From an uncultured Saprospiraceae bacterium (GTDB lineage: Bacteria; Bacteroidota; Bacteroidia; Chitinophagales; Saprospiraceae): 64,000 bases of DNA. Under the pieces are notes generated by a model that was not told where the DNA came from, ran no database searches, and saw nothing but the letters and a program-made list of their open reading frames with translations. A program made the translations under genes and the position numbers. The stretch spans positions 1 through 64,000 of the forward strand of contig CALFUU010000020.1 of the NCBI GenBank assembly GCA_937929835.1, in the 5' to 3' direction. Shown here in pieces: positions 40,601-53,100 of the stretch (positions within the stretch are counted from its first letter, which is position 1; the number at the start of each line of letters is the position of its first letter).

Positions 40601-42303
40601 TCCCATTCTCTATTTTCATTAAGTATAACATGATTTCCAGGTACAATTGGTGCACCATTAGCATCCACTTGTTCTGGTGCCCAGTTGGCCATTCCTGTTA
40701 ATAAAGAATGATCAGACCAAACAAAAGTTCCATTGTCTAATAATGAAAGTCCTATATAAATAGAGTCGGCTAGACCCGCTAGTTCTGTTTCTAAAAAATC
40801 AACTGACACAGTCTCATTGAGGATTACAAGTCTACCCTCTAGGGACTGTGCAAAATTATTTGCCGTACTAATATTTGCCCCAGATTGAGATAAGTAGTAA
40901 TATCTTCCTGACTGCTCTCCCAAGAAATCAAACCCCTCTAGATTAGCAGGATTACAAGGACAGTTAGAATTGTTTCGTTTGATAACCGTCATAGACATAT
41001 CACAATTATCAAATGAACCATCATCAAAAGTCTGCGTTCTAGCAACCGCTGTCCCATCAGCTCTTAGAGATACCACAGAATTCTGATCGCAAATAGCGAC
41101 TGGTTGTGTATTGTCATTGACTGTGACTTGCTGCACACAAGTAGCAGAATTTCCACAATCATCATAGACAACGTAAGTAACAAGAGAAGTTCCAGATAAC
41201 TCAATAGTAAACCCAGCTGTAGTATTGTTAGAAAAACCTCCAGGATATTGGATGTCAACCTCTAGCTCTTCAGAGTTATTGAAAAAAGCTGAGCAATCGT
41301 CGGAAACGATTGGTAGATTAACCTCAAAGAAACCGGTACATGTCTGGTTAGCACCAACTGGTACTTCGACGAATGGGTCTCCACAATTAATTGTAGGCGG
41401 CTCAGAATCAGCTATCTCTATCTTCTGTACAGGATTACCTGATCCAGATTGAGGACAGTTCCATCCATTGAGCATCCAAGTCCTCATTATAACTTTCTTA
41501 CAGCCAAAATTTTCAGTTATAATATCACGATAATCAACGGATAGACTGCAATCTTGACTCGAAAAAGGATACAAACTTAGTAACTCACCATTCGACATTA
41601 GAACTGAAGGAGTTCCTGTTAATGATACATCAGGAATGCCATTGCTAGTTGCCAAATCCGAACAGACCAGATTAGTATCATCACTTAACTTAAAATCTTC
41701 TGGCCAAATAATTTGATCTATATCGATGCGATTTAGAGAAATTGTCTGAGTACAGGTAGACGTATTACCAAAACCATCTGTCGCTAGATACTCTATAGTA
41801 AATATCTTTAGATAATCGGCATTACAATCCAAGTCTTCAAACTCACGAGATGTAATGACGATTGAGGCTTCAGTCGAACAAACATCCGAAACTGAAGGCA
41901 TATAGCTTTCTAATTCAAAGCAATTTAAGTCGATATCATCACAAGCAATCTGTGGACCTAACTTATCCTCGACATTTATTATACCCCAACAGCTATTGTC
42001 ATTTTGACTAACCTTAGCAGTTACAGCCGTCCACAAGTGAATATCTCGAAGTGTATTATCACTAATAGTATCGCCATCTGCTTCTATTAGCGTTAAAGTA
42101 TAATCGCCACCATTAGCTAAGGACAAGATATCAGAAGGAAAAACTACTGCCGTGCAGTTGTTATCTAAAGAAATATTGACACTAGAATGACAACTTATTG
42201 CCTGAGCAGACAATTTACTATGACCTACGATACTAACAGAAATACAAATAATATATCCGCATAGCACTCTTAGAATAGAAGTAGGAAACTTCATACAAAT
42301 CAA
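37690..42303 (-). CDS. Large T9SS protein: HYR-like Cys-rich repeats, C-type-lectin-like domain (about 40555-40945), dockerin-like repeats, sorting domain
   Basis: Repeated 'xPVxxCxxxxxxxLxxxG...DNC' units; GRYYYLSQSGANISTANNFAQSLEGRLVILNE...YIGLSLLDNGTFVWSD; dockerin-like GVSTIDLIKIQRHILGV/AADIDKSGAINGIDLIELRKLILG; C-terminal NPWTDFTEITYYLPEASPTVLSIFDVSGRLV. Confidence 0.9.
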   Translation of the reverse strand: MICMKFPTSILRVLCGYIICISVSIVGHSKLSAQAISCHSSVNISLDNNCTAVVFPSDILSLANGGDYTLTLIEADGDTISDNTLRDIHLWTAVTAKVSQNDNSCWGIINVEDKLGPQIACDDIDLNCFELESYMPSVSDVCSTEASIVITSREFEDLDCNADYLKIFTIEYLATDGFGNTSTCTQTISLNRIDIDQIIWPEDFKLSDDTNLVCSDLATSNGIPDVSLTGTPSVLMSNGELLSLYPFSSQDCSLSVDYRDIITENFGCKKVIMRTWMLNGWNCPQSGSGNPVQKIEIADSEPPTINCGDPFVEVPVGANQTCTGFFEVNLPIVSDDCSAFFNNSEELEVDIQYPGGFSNNTTAGFTIELSGTSLVTYVVYDDCGNSATCVQQVTVNDNTQPVAICDQNSVVSLRADGTAVARTQTFDDGSFDNCDMSMTVIKRNNSNCPCNPANLEGFDFLGEQSGRYYYLSQSGANISTANNFAQSLEGRLVILNETVSVDFLETELAGLADSIYIGLSLLDNGTFVWSDHSLLTGMANWAPEQVDANGAPIVPGNHVILNENREWELVFGSQQFPYILEMNDPCGFSSTVAFCCEDAESTEPLTVELRVLDGDGNFGACIANVVVQDKIEPVVTCPVDMTFDCSAGLDFTDKTAFGDCTSTDNCSMPTVSGPIVDLNNFNAPCNSGTVIRTFIISDTGNDVTCTQTLTASNSQPFDASSIVWPDDLTVTGCADDDYSPETLEALGLFSRVTPSFTQNGCNSVGVSLTKDWPLVSQVQLVAGTCSQIIRTWTVVDWCGDLVNGTPPTYEWQQVINITENEAPLVLDPTCQMETFPATNCLNGTGTANFNFGIFTQDNCSSPTATITERLFFSGLPVVVASNVSNGGTFSSLTARPDGYPVGDHRFIISVRDDCGNETTCEKTIRIADGAQPVVTCNALSIPVQIWNNVPMVVLNANTLAEVQYGCSVYTPRFSFASDDSVVERTLLCNELGTNPVSVTVYVEDDFGLDTSCEAQITVTQLDLCSGSQSNSLAISDCTFPDTDVLYFVCAEENLTVPFSVTDVLGVCNPSDFTLRVDADFGANGEDIISYFGSNTLEIEVSEQGTTNFTITATGCNGLQQTCTRQIEVECVDMVSNVIAGNIMTESAQQVEDVELVLSGSTLSPEFSDPQGTYAFGEMPSGGSYQLNAKKDINHLNGVSTIDLIKIQRHILGVDKITSPYKLVAADIDKSGAINGIDLIELRKLILGVYTDFPQNNSWRIIDATQDLGDNPFDASIREDYLIPRLESDMQIDFIGVKIGDVDQSYTHFTNTELANRSEKLELYTPDVKLEAGVEQSIILSANEVIDISGLQFDLAINTEKAVILDMTPLATQLAQGQAYVREERASFVWYNLDPVSLSNNLVEILILPYEDAFLSDLVSLSHSRIPSEAYSDIEVREVELTVDRFSGEEGSEVILFNNNPNPWTDFTEITYYLPEASPTVLSIFDVSGRLVYMEEKIGQKGMNTVLLSKENLQSKGVLYYELLTDKAQQTHKMILLD

Positions 42304-42362
42304 TTTTTGGTAATAAATATCGAAGGCTAATCACCGCAGACAAGGCTGCGCATAATGAAGGC

Positions 42363-42408
42363 CTAATAGGGATAGAGAACAAACATATTACAAATATATA
42401 TAATATGT
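42363..42408 (-). promoter_or_regulatory. Candidate promoter/operator of the 37690-42303 gene
   Basis: CTAATAGGGATAG (42363-42375); dyad ACATATTA (42383-42390)-N10-TAATATGT (42401-42408), perfect 8-bp arms; CAAATATA (TATATTTG on minus) inside the spacer. Confidence 0.5.
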
Positions 42409-42444
42409 AATACGCTGGCAACAAAAATTTAAAAATGCAGTGCC

Positions 42445-43845
42445 TTACTTTCTCATAGGGACACTATTTAATGCTGGTGTTTCGAATAGAGACATATCAT
42501 AGATGACAGTTTCTAAATAAATGTTAACTGTAGTGAAGGCATGAATACGATCAGTATCTATAACAAACTTATCTATAATCAACCGTCTCAAATCCGCGTT
42601 TAGTCTTAACTTATCCTTTACAGCATACTTAGAGAGTTGAGTATCAATCTGCTCTTGTATTGACTCTATATTATCTTCGATAGAGAAATACATCAGCTTT
42701 TTTAATTGGTTCTTAATTTTGCTTTTTAGTAGCCAAGCACCAGCTCTGTGCAGGATATTCTTAGTCTGCACCTTAACATCGAGGTCATCTACATAGAATG
42801 CTTGTTTAGAATTATCAAAAATAGGTTTGCCAGTAAGGCGCAATACACCTGTAAATGAACCCTTTACATCAACTAGACTAACTAGATTTTCACCTTCTGA
42901 GAAGATCTTAACATCTTTGACTGTAATGGTTTTTCCATCATTTGAGAAAGTCTTATTCACGAAGTTCTCTTCCACGTATTGATTCATCTTATCAAAGCCA
43001 AAATCTATCACCATATTAATGTGAGAAGTATCATCTAAATCTTTTTCCCATGAGAAAACTGGCAGACTCAAACCAGTCACCTTATCAGTAGGCTCATAAG
43101 AGGTGACCTTAGTTCTACCCTGAACCGTCACATTACCAGTAGTCCATTGTTCATTATTATTGATTTCTGATAAGTAGATTTTTTCGGGTACAACTTGTGC
43201 CCAAGAATTAAGAACTGTATCCAGAGCTATTGGCTTTTCGACATATTTCATGAGATCAAGAACTTTACCCTTTATATCTAATTGCTCATTGACAGATTTA
43301 TCAATTTGTAACTCAAACTGACTCTTACTTTTGTCAATTATTGAGTTGGCTAGGCTTCCTACAGGGATATTAAAGGCACCAAGAGACAGCTTTGGCTTGT
43401 CAATCCATTCATAATGTTCTAACAGTGTATTGGTAACTAGAGTCCATTGTGCAGTCATATCCAATTCAGTCACAAAACTTAGTTCCAACGATCCCTGTGC
43501 ATTGATGTTGCTAAAAATTGTTGCTTTGTCCAAGCCTATACTGAGTGGTAAAGTCGTCAAAACAGTCCTCCCTGCAAATTCCACAGTAGCATCCTCTATC
43601 TTATCGATAGTCACGTGGACGCCTTTATATGATAACTCCATATCACTGGCTAGATAGGTATCAATTAGTGTATTAAATGTATCACGGATAGCTTGTTTAT
43701 CTATTTTATAATGGACATTAAGCGTAGACTTTAGCTCTGGCATAACAAACCTAGTTTTTGGTGCTTCGACAATAGATAAATCCTTAGTCGATTTGCAAGA
43801 CAAGAAAAGAAAGACAACTAATAAAAATGAGAACGCAGTCTTCAT
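42445..43845 (-). CDS. DUF4403-like lipoprotein
   Basis: Lipobox LFLSCKST; DUF4403-like architecture (LNVHYKIDKQAIRDTFNTLID..., LTGKPIFDNSKQAFYVDDLDVKVQTKN). Confidence 0.6.
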   Translation of the reverse strand: MKTAFSFLLVVFLFLSCKSTKDLSIVEAPKTRFVMPELKSTLNVHYKIDKQAIRDTFNTLIDTYLASDMELSYKGVHVTIDKIEDATVEFAGRTVLTTLPLSIGLDKATIFSNINAQGSLELSFVTELDMTAQWTLVTNTLLEHYEWIDKPKLSLGAFNIPVGSLANSIIDKSKSQFELQIDKSVNEQLDIKGKVLDLMKYVEKPIALDTVLNSWAQVVPEKIYLSEINNNEQWTTGNVTVQGRTKVTSYEPTDKVTGLSLPVFSWEKDLDDTSHINMVIDFGFDKMNQYVEENFVNKTFSNDGKTITVKDVKIFSEGENLVSLVDVKGSFTGVLRLTGKPIFDNSKQAFYVDDLDVKVQTKNILHRAGAWLLKSKIKNQLKKLMYFSIEDNIESIQEQIDTQLSKYAVKDKLRLNADLRRLIIDKFVIDTDRIHAFTTVNIYLETVIYDMSLFETPALNSVPMRK

Positions 43846-43877
43846 ATCTGAATATTTAAATTAGAAAGTATACTAAA

Positions 43878-43908
43878 AAAAGCCAAAATGATAGTCACTT
43901 TGGCTTTT
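43878..43908. terminator. Hairpin between the DUF4403-like gene and the giant gene
   Basis: AAAAGCCAAA (43878-43887)/TTTGGCTTTT (43899-43908), perfect 10-bp stem flanked by A and T runs. Confidence 0.6.
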
Positions 43909-44079
43909 CTAAGAATTAATATTTCTCAAAAATTAAAATCGATAAATAGTATTTGGTGGGATGGCCTCTATCTAAGTGTATACTGAGAAATTATTAAAAT
44001 ACGATTTTGAGTTTTCAAAAAGTTTGAGACTTTTAACATGTAAATCATTAGTAGTTAAGTAATAGGGTATTATTAATAA

Positions 44080-44106
44080 GAGAGGAGCCCATTACAGACT
44101 CCTCTC
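44080..44106 (-). terminator. Intrinsic terminator of the giant T9SS gene
   Basis: GAGAGGAG (44080-44087)/CTCCTCTC (44099-44106); minus-strand downstream sequence TTATTAATAATA. Confidence 0.65.
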
Positions 44107-44112
44107 AATTTC

Positions 44113-47100
44113 TTATCTTACAAATAACATCTTCTGTGTTTTCCTTGCATTATTGCTGCTAACTACATAGTAGTAGACACCACCAGAAGAAAGATCAGAT
44201 TTAGTCAATTCTATCGTATTCAAGCCTGATGTACCGACTCCATTTCTAGAGCATACTAACTTACCGTCAGTATTTAATACTTCAAGACTGTAGCTTCCAC
44301 CTATTGGTAGGTTGAATGAGATAACCGTTGCCGTAGTCCACGGGTTAGGCGTATTCTGGTAAACCTCAAATTCTTGACTTAGCTCAGAATTAAGATCTAA
44401 GCGTAACTCTGCAATATCTCCATCAGTATAAGCTTCTGGGTTAAGTCCATCAGCAGAAATAGAAATGTAGTCACTCAGTCGGCCAGAAGTATGGCTAACA
44501 AATCTCATAGAAAAGACATCACTTAGATCAACTTGTTTAGCACCAAAAACTGAATGCCAAGAGAAGTTGATTGTACCTGGCTTAACGACGTGGTAGTTAG
44601 CATCAAGTAAAACGCGTGACCTAGAATGTACACCAACAAGTGTAAGCTTATCAGTATCATAACCTAAAGTAAACTGGAATCCATCAACGCTTTCTTCAAT
44701 TGAGAAATCCACGTCTACAAGCGCATTCTCGTTTATGAGAACTTCATTTGCGCTTATCTTAACTGCATCAGCTCTTCGAGTATCTAATACTACATCATTT
44801 AGATTAGCTATTACATCTCCATTAACATCTCCAATTTTGACTCCGATAAAGTCAATATCCATATCGCTAGTTAAATCTCTGACAACATACTGCTCAGGGA
44901 AATATGCCCCAAAAGGATTTGTCTCATCGGCAAATTGATAAGCAGCATCAACCATTCTCCAACTTGTATTCTCAGCAAAGTCAGTAGAAATTCCCAAAAT
45001 GAGCTTCCTTAACTCCACCAAGTCTATTCCGTCAATTTTGTTAGATTTATTGATGTCTGCCGCAATCAACTTGTATGGAGAATCTAAGTGCTCAATAGAC
45101 AGAATATGTCGTTGTATCAACACTAAATCCAAAGTTGAAATTCCATTCATAGGGTCAACATCCTTCGATGGTACAATTTGATACGGATTTCCAAAAGGCA
45201 CTTCCGAGAAGGCATATAGGCCATCGATATCCGTCTCATCTATAATGTCCATAGAGTTTAACCTGACCTCAACAGCAGATACCATTCTAGAATCTTCTGT
45301 CTGTATACGACCTGCTATAGTACCATTTGTAAATGGCTGAGGACAGACACTAAATGGATCTAAAACTTGCAAAATATTTGAACAAGAATCTAACAGCTCA
45401 TTACCAGAGTACAGATAAAGTGTATACATAGATGATATGCCTACTGTCTGATCTGCACAGTCAAAATCCATTTCAATTACATTAGGATCTACTAGAGACC
45501 AAGAAACTGTGAAGCTTGTATCAGGACAAATACTCGTTATTTCTGGGCAGGCCGCAATGGAATTGACTGTTACCATACCAGTAGTACCGAGATTGACAAT
45601 TAATTTCTTACAGGAATCAAAAGTTGCAGAAGTGTCAACAACCATAACCTCGTACTCACAAGTACTTACATTTCCACAATTATCTTCTCCTGTTACCGTA
45701 ACAATTGTTGTTCCAGCTGGATATAGACCAGTAGCATCTGAAGAGTTAGGGTCATTTGCAAATGGAGAGTTATTGCTCCCTGCAATGACGCCAGTACAGT
45801 CAGAAATCGTTGCTGGCAAATTAACTAGAACTTCACAATCTGTTGAATTGACTGGAAGAAAAACCAAGGTATCATTAGGACACGTAATATCAGGTCCTTG
45901 TAGATCATTCAAGATTATCGTCTGGGTAAAGGTAAATATACCCGCTCCAGTTCCAGTATTCAGCTGACAAGAATCTATGACAGTAAATGTTCTTTCTAGC
46001 TCGTTCACACATGTCATACCCGAATTAGGGGTCGGATCTACAGTGACAGAAGAAATAGAAATCAAAGAACAATCAATATTTGATGTGTCAACTATAGGCA
46101 TTCCGGAATCTACATTATTAGGATCAACTATACAGCTGTCTAAAACAAAAGGTGACTCAGGGAAAGTAATATTAGCCGCCGTCAAAGGATTGACTGGAGG
46201 ATCTATTGTTACTATTTGTGTACAACTAGCTTGGTTACCATCAACATCGCTAGCAATAAAAGTTCTTGTCATAACACCTACATTACAAGCATTGACATTC
46301 AATACTGGAGTTAATGAGGTGATAGATGGAACCTGAGCATTACAGCCATCTTCTGCTGTAGGTGTTCCAAATAGATTTGGATTAAACAATGACGTATTAC
46401 ATATTACTGATGTATCAGCTGGACAAGTTATTGTCGGCAATGCATTATCAACTATAGTTACTGTAGCGGTACAACTTGCACTCTGTATCGTACCTGGTGG
46501 CGTTGTAGATACTGTAAGCGTTACAACATTAGCACCCAAGTTGCTACAATCAAACTTATTGGGCGATACATCTAAAGTCACAGGTGCACCACACCCTGCA
46601 TTAGAACCTGCATCTACTACTGATGGATCCAAGCAAAGAGAAGAACCGTCAAGCGGCACAGTGACATCTTGAACTAAGCAAGTAGGCGCACTGTTCTCTA
46701 CAATAGTTACTGAACCTTCACACGTACTCGTCAAGCCACATTGATCCTCAACCGTTATCGTGACAATCTCTGTATTATTGACATTCGTACAGTCAAAAGT
46801 TGCGGGCATCACTGTTGCATTAAAGTTGACATCATCACAATTATCATCATAATCAGCAATTAATGTAAGTGGATCTATAGTCACACTTAACATTCCATTA
46901 CCCGACATAATGAGCGGCGTGATTACATTTTGTAGTGCTTCACAAACTGGAGCAACAGCATCAACAACGGTCACTGTAGATACGCAGATACTAGAATTAC
47001 CACTGACATCAGTTACCGTAATATTTACATCTATATCATTAGCACATCCTGCCACACCTGACATTAAATCAACACAATCAAATACTGATTGGCTTAAATT

Positions 47101-50100
47101 AATAGACAAAGTATCGCAGTCAAATATGGTGAGATTTAGATCATCCGCGGTGATTGTCTGAGCGATATTACTCAAGTTACCACCTACGCTAGTTGATTCA
47201 TCTAAGTTTATTGTCAGATCATCACAAGTCAGTACTGGTGCTGTCTGATCTACTATAGTCACATTAGTCTTACAAGTCAAAGCCATACCAGACTGAGGTG
47301 TAACAGTTATAGTCACACAATTATCTAGTCCTATATTATTACAAGCAAAGAACGTAGGACTTATTGTAATATCTCCATCACAACCTGCAGAGCTACCTGC
47401 ATCTACATCAGCTAATGTCACATTGAAGTTTCCATTAGCGTCTAGATTAAATGTGACATCAGGTATCGCTAGACATTGTGGGGCACTATCGACAACTTCA
47501 ACTTGAGCAATACAAGTCGATTGCTGCTGACACTCATCCGTAACGACTGCTGTAACAGAATTGACACCTATATCTAGACAATCAAAACTAAAGTCACTTG
47601 GTGAAAAGGTGAATGCATTAGAACAATTGTCAGTTGGTGACCATATTTCATTGGCAGCAATCGTTCCTGTTGCTGTCATACCAGCTCCTAGCAAATTAAC
47701 TTGCTGAATGACTGCTGGTGTAGGACACGTAGGGGCTTCAACATCTCTAACATTTACAATACTAGTACAAGTTGCAGAATTGCCTTGGGCATCTGTAACT
47801 GTCACGACGATAGAAATATCATCACTCATACATCCCATACCAGTATCTTCTAGATCTGCACAATTAAATTCTGATCTAGATATCATCTGCATTAAGCCTG
47901 GACAATTATCAGAAGTGTTATTATTATCAATTAGGAAATCAGCATCTATTGTTGCTAAACCATCTTCATCCAATGATACTGTCCTGTCAAGACAAGTAAC
48001 CACAGGATCAATATCATCTGTTATAGTAACATTTGTACTACAAGTAGATACGACGCCTGACAAAGGCGTTACTGTAATCACTACAGATGTAGTTGTTCCT
48101 ACGTCTTCACAATCAAAATCTGTCGGGCCAAAAGTAATGCTGCCATCACAACCTGCAGAACTTCCATCATCAATGTCACTGAACTCTACTACTCTATTAC
48201 CAGTCTCATCCACGCTCAACGTAATATCGGAAATAGCTTCGCACTGAGGTGCACCATCAAGTATCTCAATTATTGTGTTACATACTGTTGTATGACCACA
48301 ACCATCTCCTACTGTAACTGTCAATGGATTATCTCCAATATCATCACAGTCAAAAGTAAAGCTTGAAGGCTCAAAGGTTGATTGTGTATTACAGTTATTA
48401 ACTACAGTAAATAGTGTCGAAGCATCTACGGTGACGCTAGCGGTAGCTCCCGCACCTAATAACATTATGTCAACATCAACTATTCCTGTACACTCAGCTA
48501 TGGTATTATCCTGTACAGACACTGTCTGCGTACATTCTGCCGTATTACCGGCGGCATCTGTAGCAACTAGAGTTACATCAAATAATCCTGGACACCCTGG
48601 CACATTCGTTACAGTGGTATCTAGATCGTCACAATTAAATGTAGTTCTACCTATAAAGGCCGTTGTAATTCCACACTCATCACTGTTATCACTTACACTA
48701 ACCAATATCATTGACTCTTCAAGTGTAACTGACTCTGGATCTAAGAATATTGTCGCATCCTGACAAACGATGACAGGTGCTTCTTTATCAGTAACTGTTA
48801 CAGAACAAGAAGTAGTTGTGGATGAATTAACACCATCAGAAACAGTAAGTGTCACTGGTATTGGTGAATTAGCTAAATCATCACAAGTAAAGTTAGTTTG
48901 ATCTAATGAAAACTGAAGGTTACTCGGACAGTTATCAGTACTGTTACTATTTATAGCTAAAGGATCTAAGATAGCTAGACCGTTAGCATCCAAGCATACC
49001 GTCCCATTCTGACATATAGCTACAGGAGGTGTAACATCGCCAACAGTCACAGAACATTCTGCAGTTGAGGTTGAGCCGCTAATATCCGTGATTGTCAAAA
49101 CCGTAGTTAGGCCTGAAACACCAACCTGCGTACAATCAAAGCTTGTAGGAGATGCCTCTACCGTATCGATACCACAATCATCAGTTGATCCATTATTGAG
49201 TAGATCAGCCATCACGACTGCCATACCATTAGCATCTATATTAATTGTTACATCTTGACAAATAGCGACGGGTGGATCATTTTCTAAGAATACATTGAAC
49301 GTACAGGTAGTCGATAATCCACATTGATCAGTTAGCGTATATGTTGTTGGATTTGCAACGCAAGGCATAGAACCAACCGCTCCAAAACTAGGGATTGCAC
49401 CTATACAATTATCTTGAATACTAAATCCTTCAACGTTACTCACCACTTCATTAAAATCAATATTCGGTGTACCATCCATATTAAGTGGAACGGTTACATC
49501 AGAGCACTCAAAGAATGGTGCTATATTATCTTCGACTGTAACTGTAGAGCTACAAGAAGAAGTATTGCCTAACTGGTCTGTCACAAGAATAGACACCACC
49601 TGTGTAGCATTTGTCACACAAAATAAATCTCCACATCCGAAGGTAGAATCAGTAATTATTTCTACTGATGGTGGTAAGTTATCACAGACAGAAAGTGAAC
49701 CATTATCTAGATCACTGACCATTACTGAAGCCATACCAAATGTATCAAGACTCACTGTAATCTGAGGCACAATATTACAAACTGGAGGTATATCACATAC
49801 AACATTTATCACTTCTGGATCTTGGTCATCACCACCATTTGTATCTGTAATATCATCATTATCATTAGTATCATCGGGAGTCTCATCATTACCTGGGGTA
49901 CTATCCACGTCAGGCAGATTTAAGGCATTATCCGCAGCAATTATCTCAGCATCATTAAGTATGGAAGAACCAACAAAGGTTGGACTTATCTCCAAGTTAA
50001 CTGAGACAACAACCGGCGTGTCAGTTCCAGCAGGAACAGAGGCTACATTGAATGTTGCATTGGCATTCCATCCAGAATTATTTGCCACTACGAAGATCAA

Positions 50101-53100
50101 GTCATCTGGCACGTAATCTTGAACAATAACATTAGTCGCATCCAAAGTACCTTGATTGAATATCTCAATATTGTAGGTTACGATATCCCCAGGACTATAA
50201 CTTGCTGGGCCACCAGGAGCTACTACTTTTCTAAGGGCTAAATCAAATACTTGACCCACAGCTACCTTAGCAGAATCCTCATCATCTTCACTTTGATCTC
50301 CGTCATCATTTCCTGGTGTAGAATCATTATCTGTAAGCATCTCGCCTTGGCCAGAAATCTCAGCAACATTGATAAGGCATTGACCCATAAATCCATCTTG
50401 AATTATGAAACAAATCTGCGTTGTAACTGCTCCACCATTTGCTGCTACAAACGGAATAGTAGCTTGTGCTAAACTTCCACTGAGCGTCCAAGGACTTCCT
50501 GAATTAAAAGTCAATCCTGCTGGAATATTGTCATCAATGGTCACATTTGTAGCATCAAGCGTTCCTTGATTAATTACAGACACATCGAAACAGACCTCTT
50601 CACCAGGTACAAACGTATCAGGTTGATCAGCGCTTAATATCTTGGTCAAAGCGAGATCATAATTTTGCTTGATAACCACTGTTTCAAAATCGTGGTCATC
50701 TTCATCTCCACCATTAGTTCCATCTTCACTAACTACATTATCAGAATCATTTCTGAAGTTATCATTAGTTTGACTTGTATCAGCGACACTATCTTCATCT
50801 GGTAGATTCATTGGATTAGTCGATCCAATTATTTCTGCAAAATTGGTAATGCTCTCAACCATTGTATTAGGATCTATTGTAACTGTTATCTCAACAGACT
50901 TATTCCATCCAGCACTTATAGAATCGATAGGTGTGTTAAGTATAGCTGTATTAGTACCTGGGAAAAGTGCCCAGTCAGGATCATTAAGAATAAAGCCTTG
51001 AGGCAAGTATTCTGCTATCTGAACATTAAAAGCATCCACAGTACCTTGATTAAGAACTGCTAGTCTAAATGTCACATCCTCACCTGGATTAAAGCAAGCT
51101 GGGCTACCTGGAGTCAACTCTTTTATCAAAGCTAGATCAAATACTGGACAAGCATTTATATTGTTGTTGTCTTGTACGTTTATCCTAACATTACAAGTAG
51201 ACTGTTGTCCAAATTCATCTATAATGCATAAGGCTATGGTCCTTGTACTATCCCTATCCCTACAGTCAAAGCAAATCTCATTTGGATCTGAACTCTCACA
51301 AAATGAAAGACTATAGGCAATCGTATCTAATTGCTGAGCAGCTGGTAACAAGGCATTCTGCTGTCGGATTAAATCATTACATAAATGAGTAGAACCGTTG
51401 TCTAATAAGGCTGGTGTGATACAAGCCAATTCATTATCGGCCACACCATCACCGTCTGTATCCCAAGGCTCCAAAGCAACAGAAAGACTCTCTATACAAT
51501 AAGCAGTCGGTGCTTTTTCACTTACAACTCTAACGGGCTTAGCACAAGTAGAAACATTGCCACATAGATCTTCAAATGAAATTAATACTATATGATTTCC
51601 AAGTGACAATTTATTCTGGAAGAATACTGTTCCTCCTACTTCACAATTATTTTGTACTTCAAAAGCTCCATCGCTATTCAAGTCTATACTCACACATTGC
51701 TTTAGTGAGCTGGCATCGGTACAATCATCTGTAGCAGAAACTTGGAAAGTTACATCTGCCTCTAAACATTCTAGAGTAACAACTTCCAATTGTTCTGTAC
51801 AAGTCGCATCAATATCAGGTCCTGCTGTATTTTCAACCTTTATTGTTTGATCATAGGTATCTGACATCGGCACGCCATCAGCATCTAGTTGACACCAATC
51901 AATTACCGTCCACTGACGCAATATCTTTAGACAAGCAGTAGACCCTGGACCTGCAAAAGAGAAAGTCTGATCTCTAAACGTTGCATCTAATAGATCACAT
52001 CTATCCGTACCTGGGAATTGCGGGTAGGCAAACTCAAAATCTAAGTTATCAGGGTGTAGACTAGCAAAGTTGCATCCCTGATCTGTATCGAAATCTAGTG
52101 GCCAAATAATATTGGCAAAATCAAAAGGTTCGTTGTTTTCAAATCTTAATGTCTGTTCACAACTAGCACCACCATTAGCATCTACTGCCGTAAATGTTCT
52201 CACGATAGTTCCGACACCACAAATAGTTCTATCCTCTGTTGCAACCACGGTTATTTCATCATCTACACAACTATCTGTCGCCGTAGCAAATCCGAAAGAA
52301 GTTAAATTATTTACATCAACTATATCAGTACAAGAAAGGATCTGATCATCTGGACAGAAAATCTGTGGTGGCACTTTATCCTGTACCTCTACAGTAACCA
52401 TACAATCATTGTATCCTCCAAAGTTATCGATGGCTCTCAATACAACCATTTGCTCTTGGCCAGCATCAGCACAGCAGAAAGGAATCTCCTCGCTAAAGCC
52501 ACAATTGTTGCTAACCTCTAGGACAAAAGCATACGGCTCATTATCTACTACTCTCCATTCTCCATTAACATCAACTATGACATAGTCACCATCATCAGCA
52601 ATAGGACTTCCATCTGCCCAAACTTCAAACATTGGTGCAATATGATTCTCCCAAATAAATGTTCCATTCTCTACTTTGTCTTGAAGACCTATCAAGTATT
52701 GAGCACCAGGTGCATAAGCATTTACTTGGTCAAAAACCCACTGATGCTCAGCTTCTGATTCTAGTGTCAATAGTGTACCGCCATATGCCGCCGCTAGACC
52801 TGAAGCAATAAATCCAGGTCTTTGGAATCTTGACAAGTAATAATGTCTTTGAGATGCTGGATTAGAACCTCTAGCACCCAAATATTGTAAATCCTTGAAT
52901 TGTGGACGATCACAATCGCAATCGTTATTCATTCTTCTTATTAGTGTATTGAACAAACCACAATCATCAAAACTACCATCATCAAAAGTCTGCGGGAATG
53001 CCTTAGCCGTTCCATCTAATCTAAGGGACACTACAGAATTCTGATCACAGATAGCTGTAGGTGTCACTTCATCCATTACGAATACATCAAATGAACAAGA

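Noticed and set aside
45509-48763. Long plus-strand ORFs (e.g. 47708-48247, 45509-45967, 48431-48763) antisense to the giant gene
   Set aside because: They are low-complexity T/S/V-rich shadow frames of the repeat-coding strand with no recognisable family.
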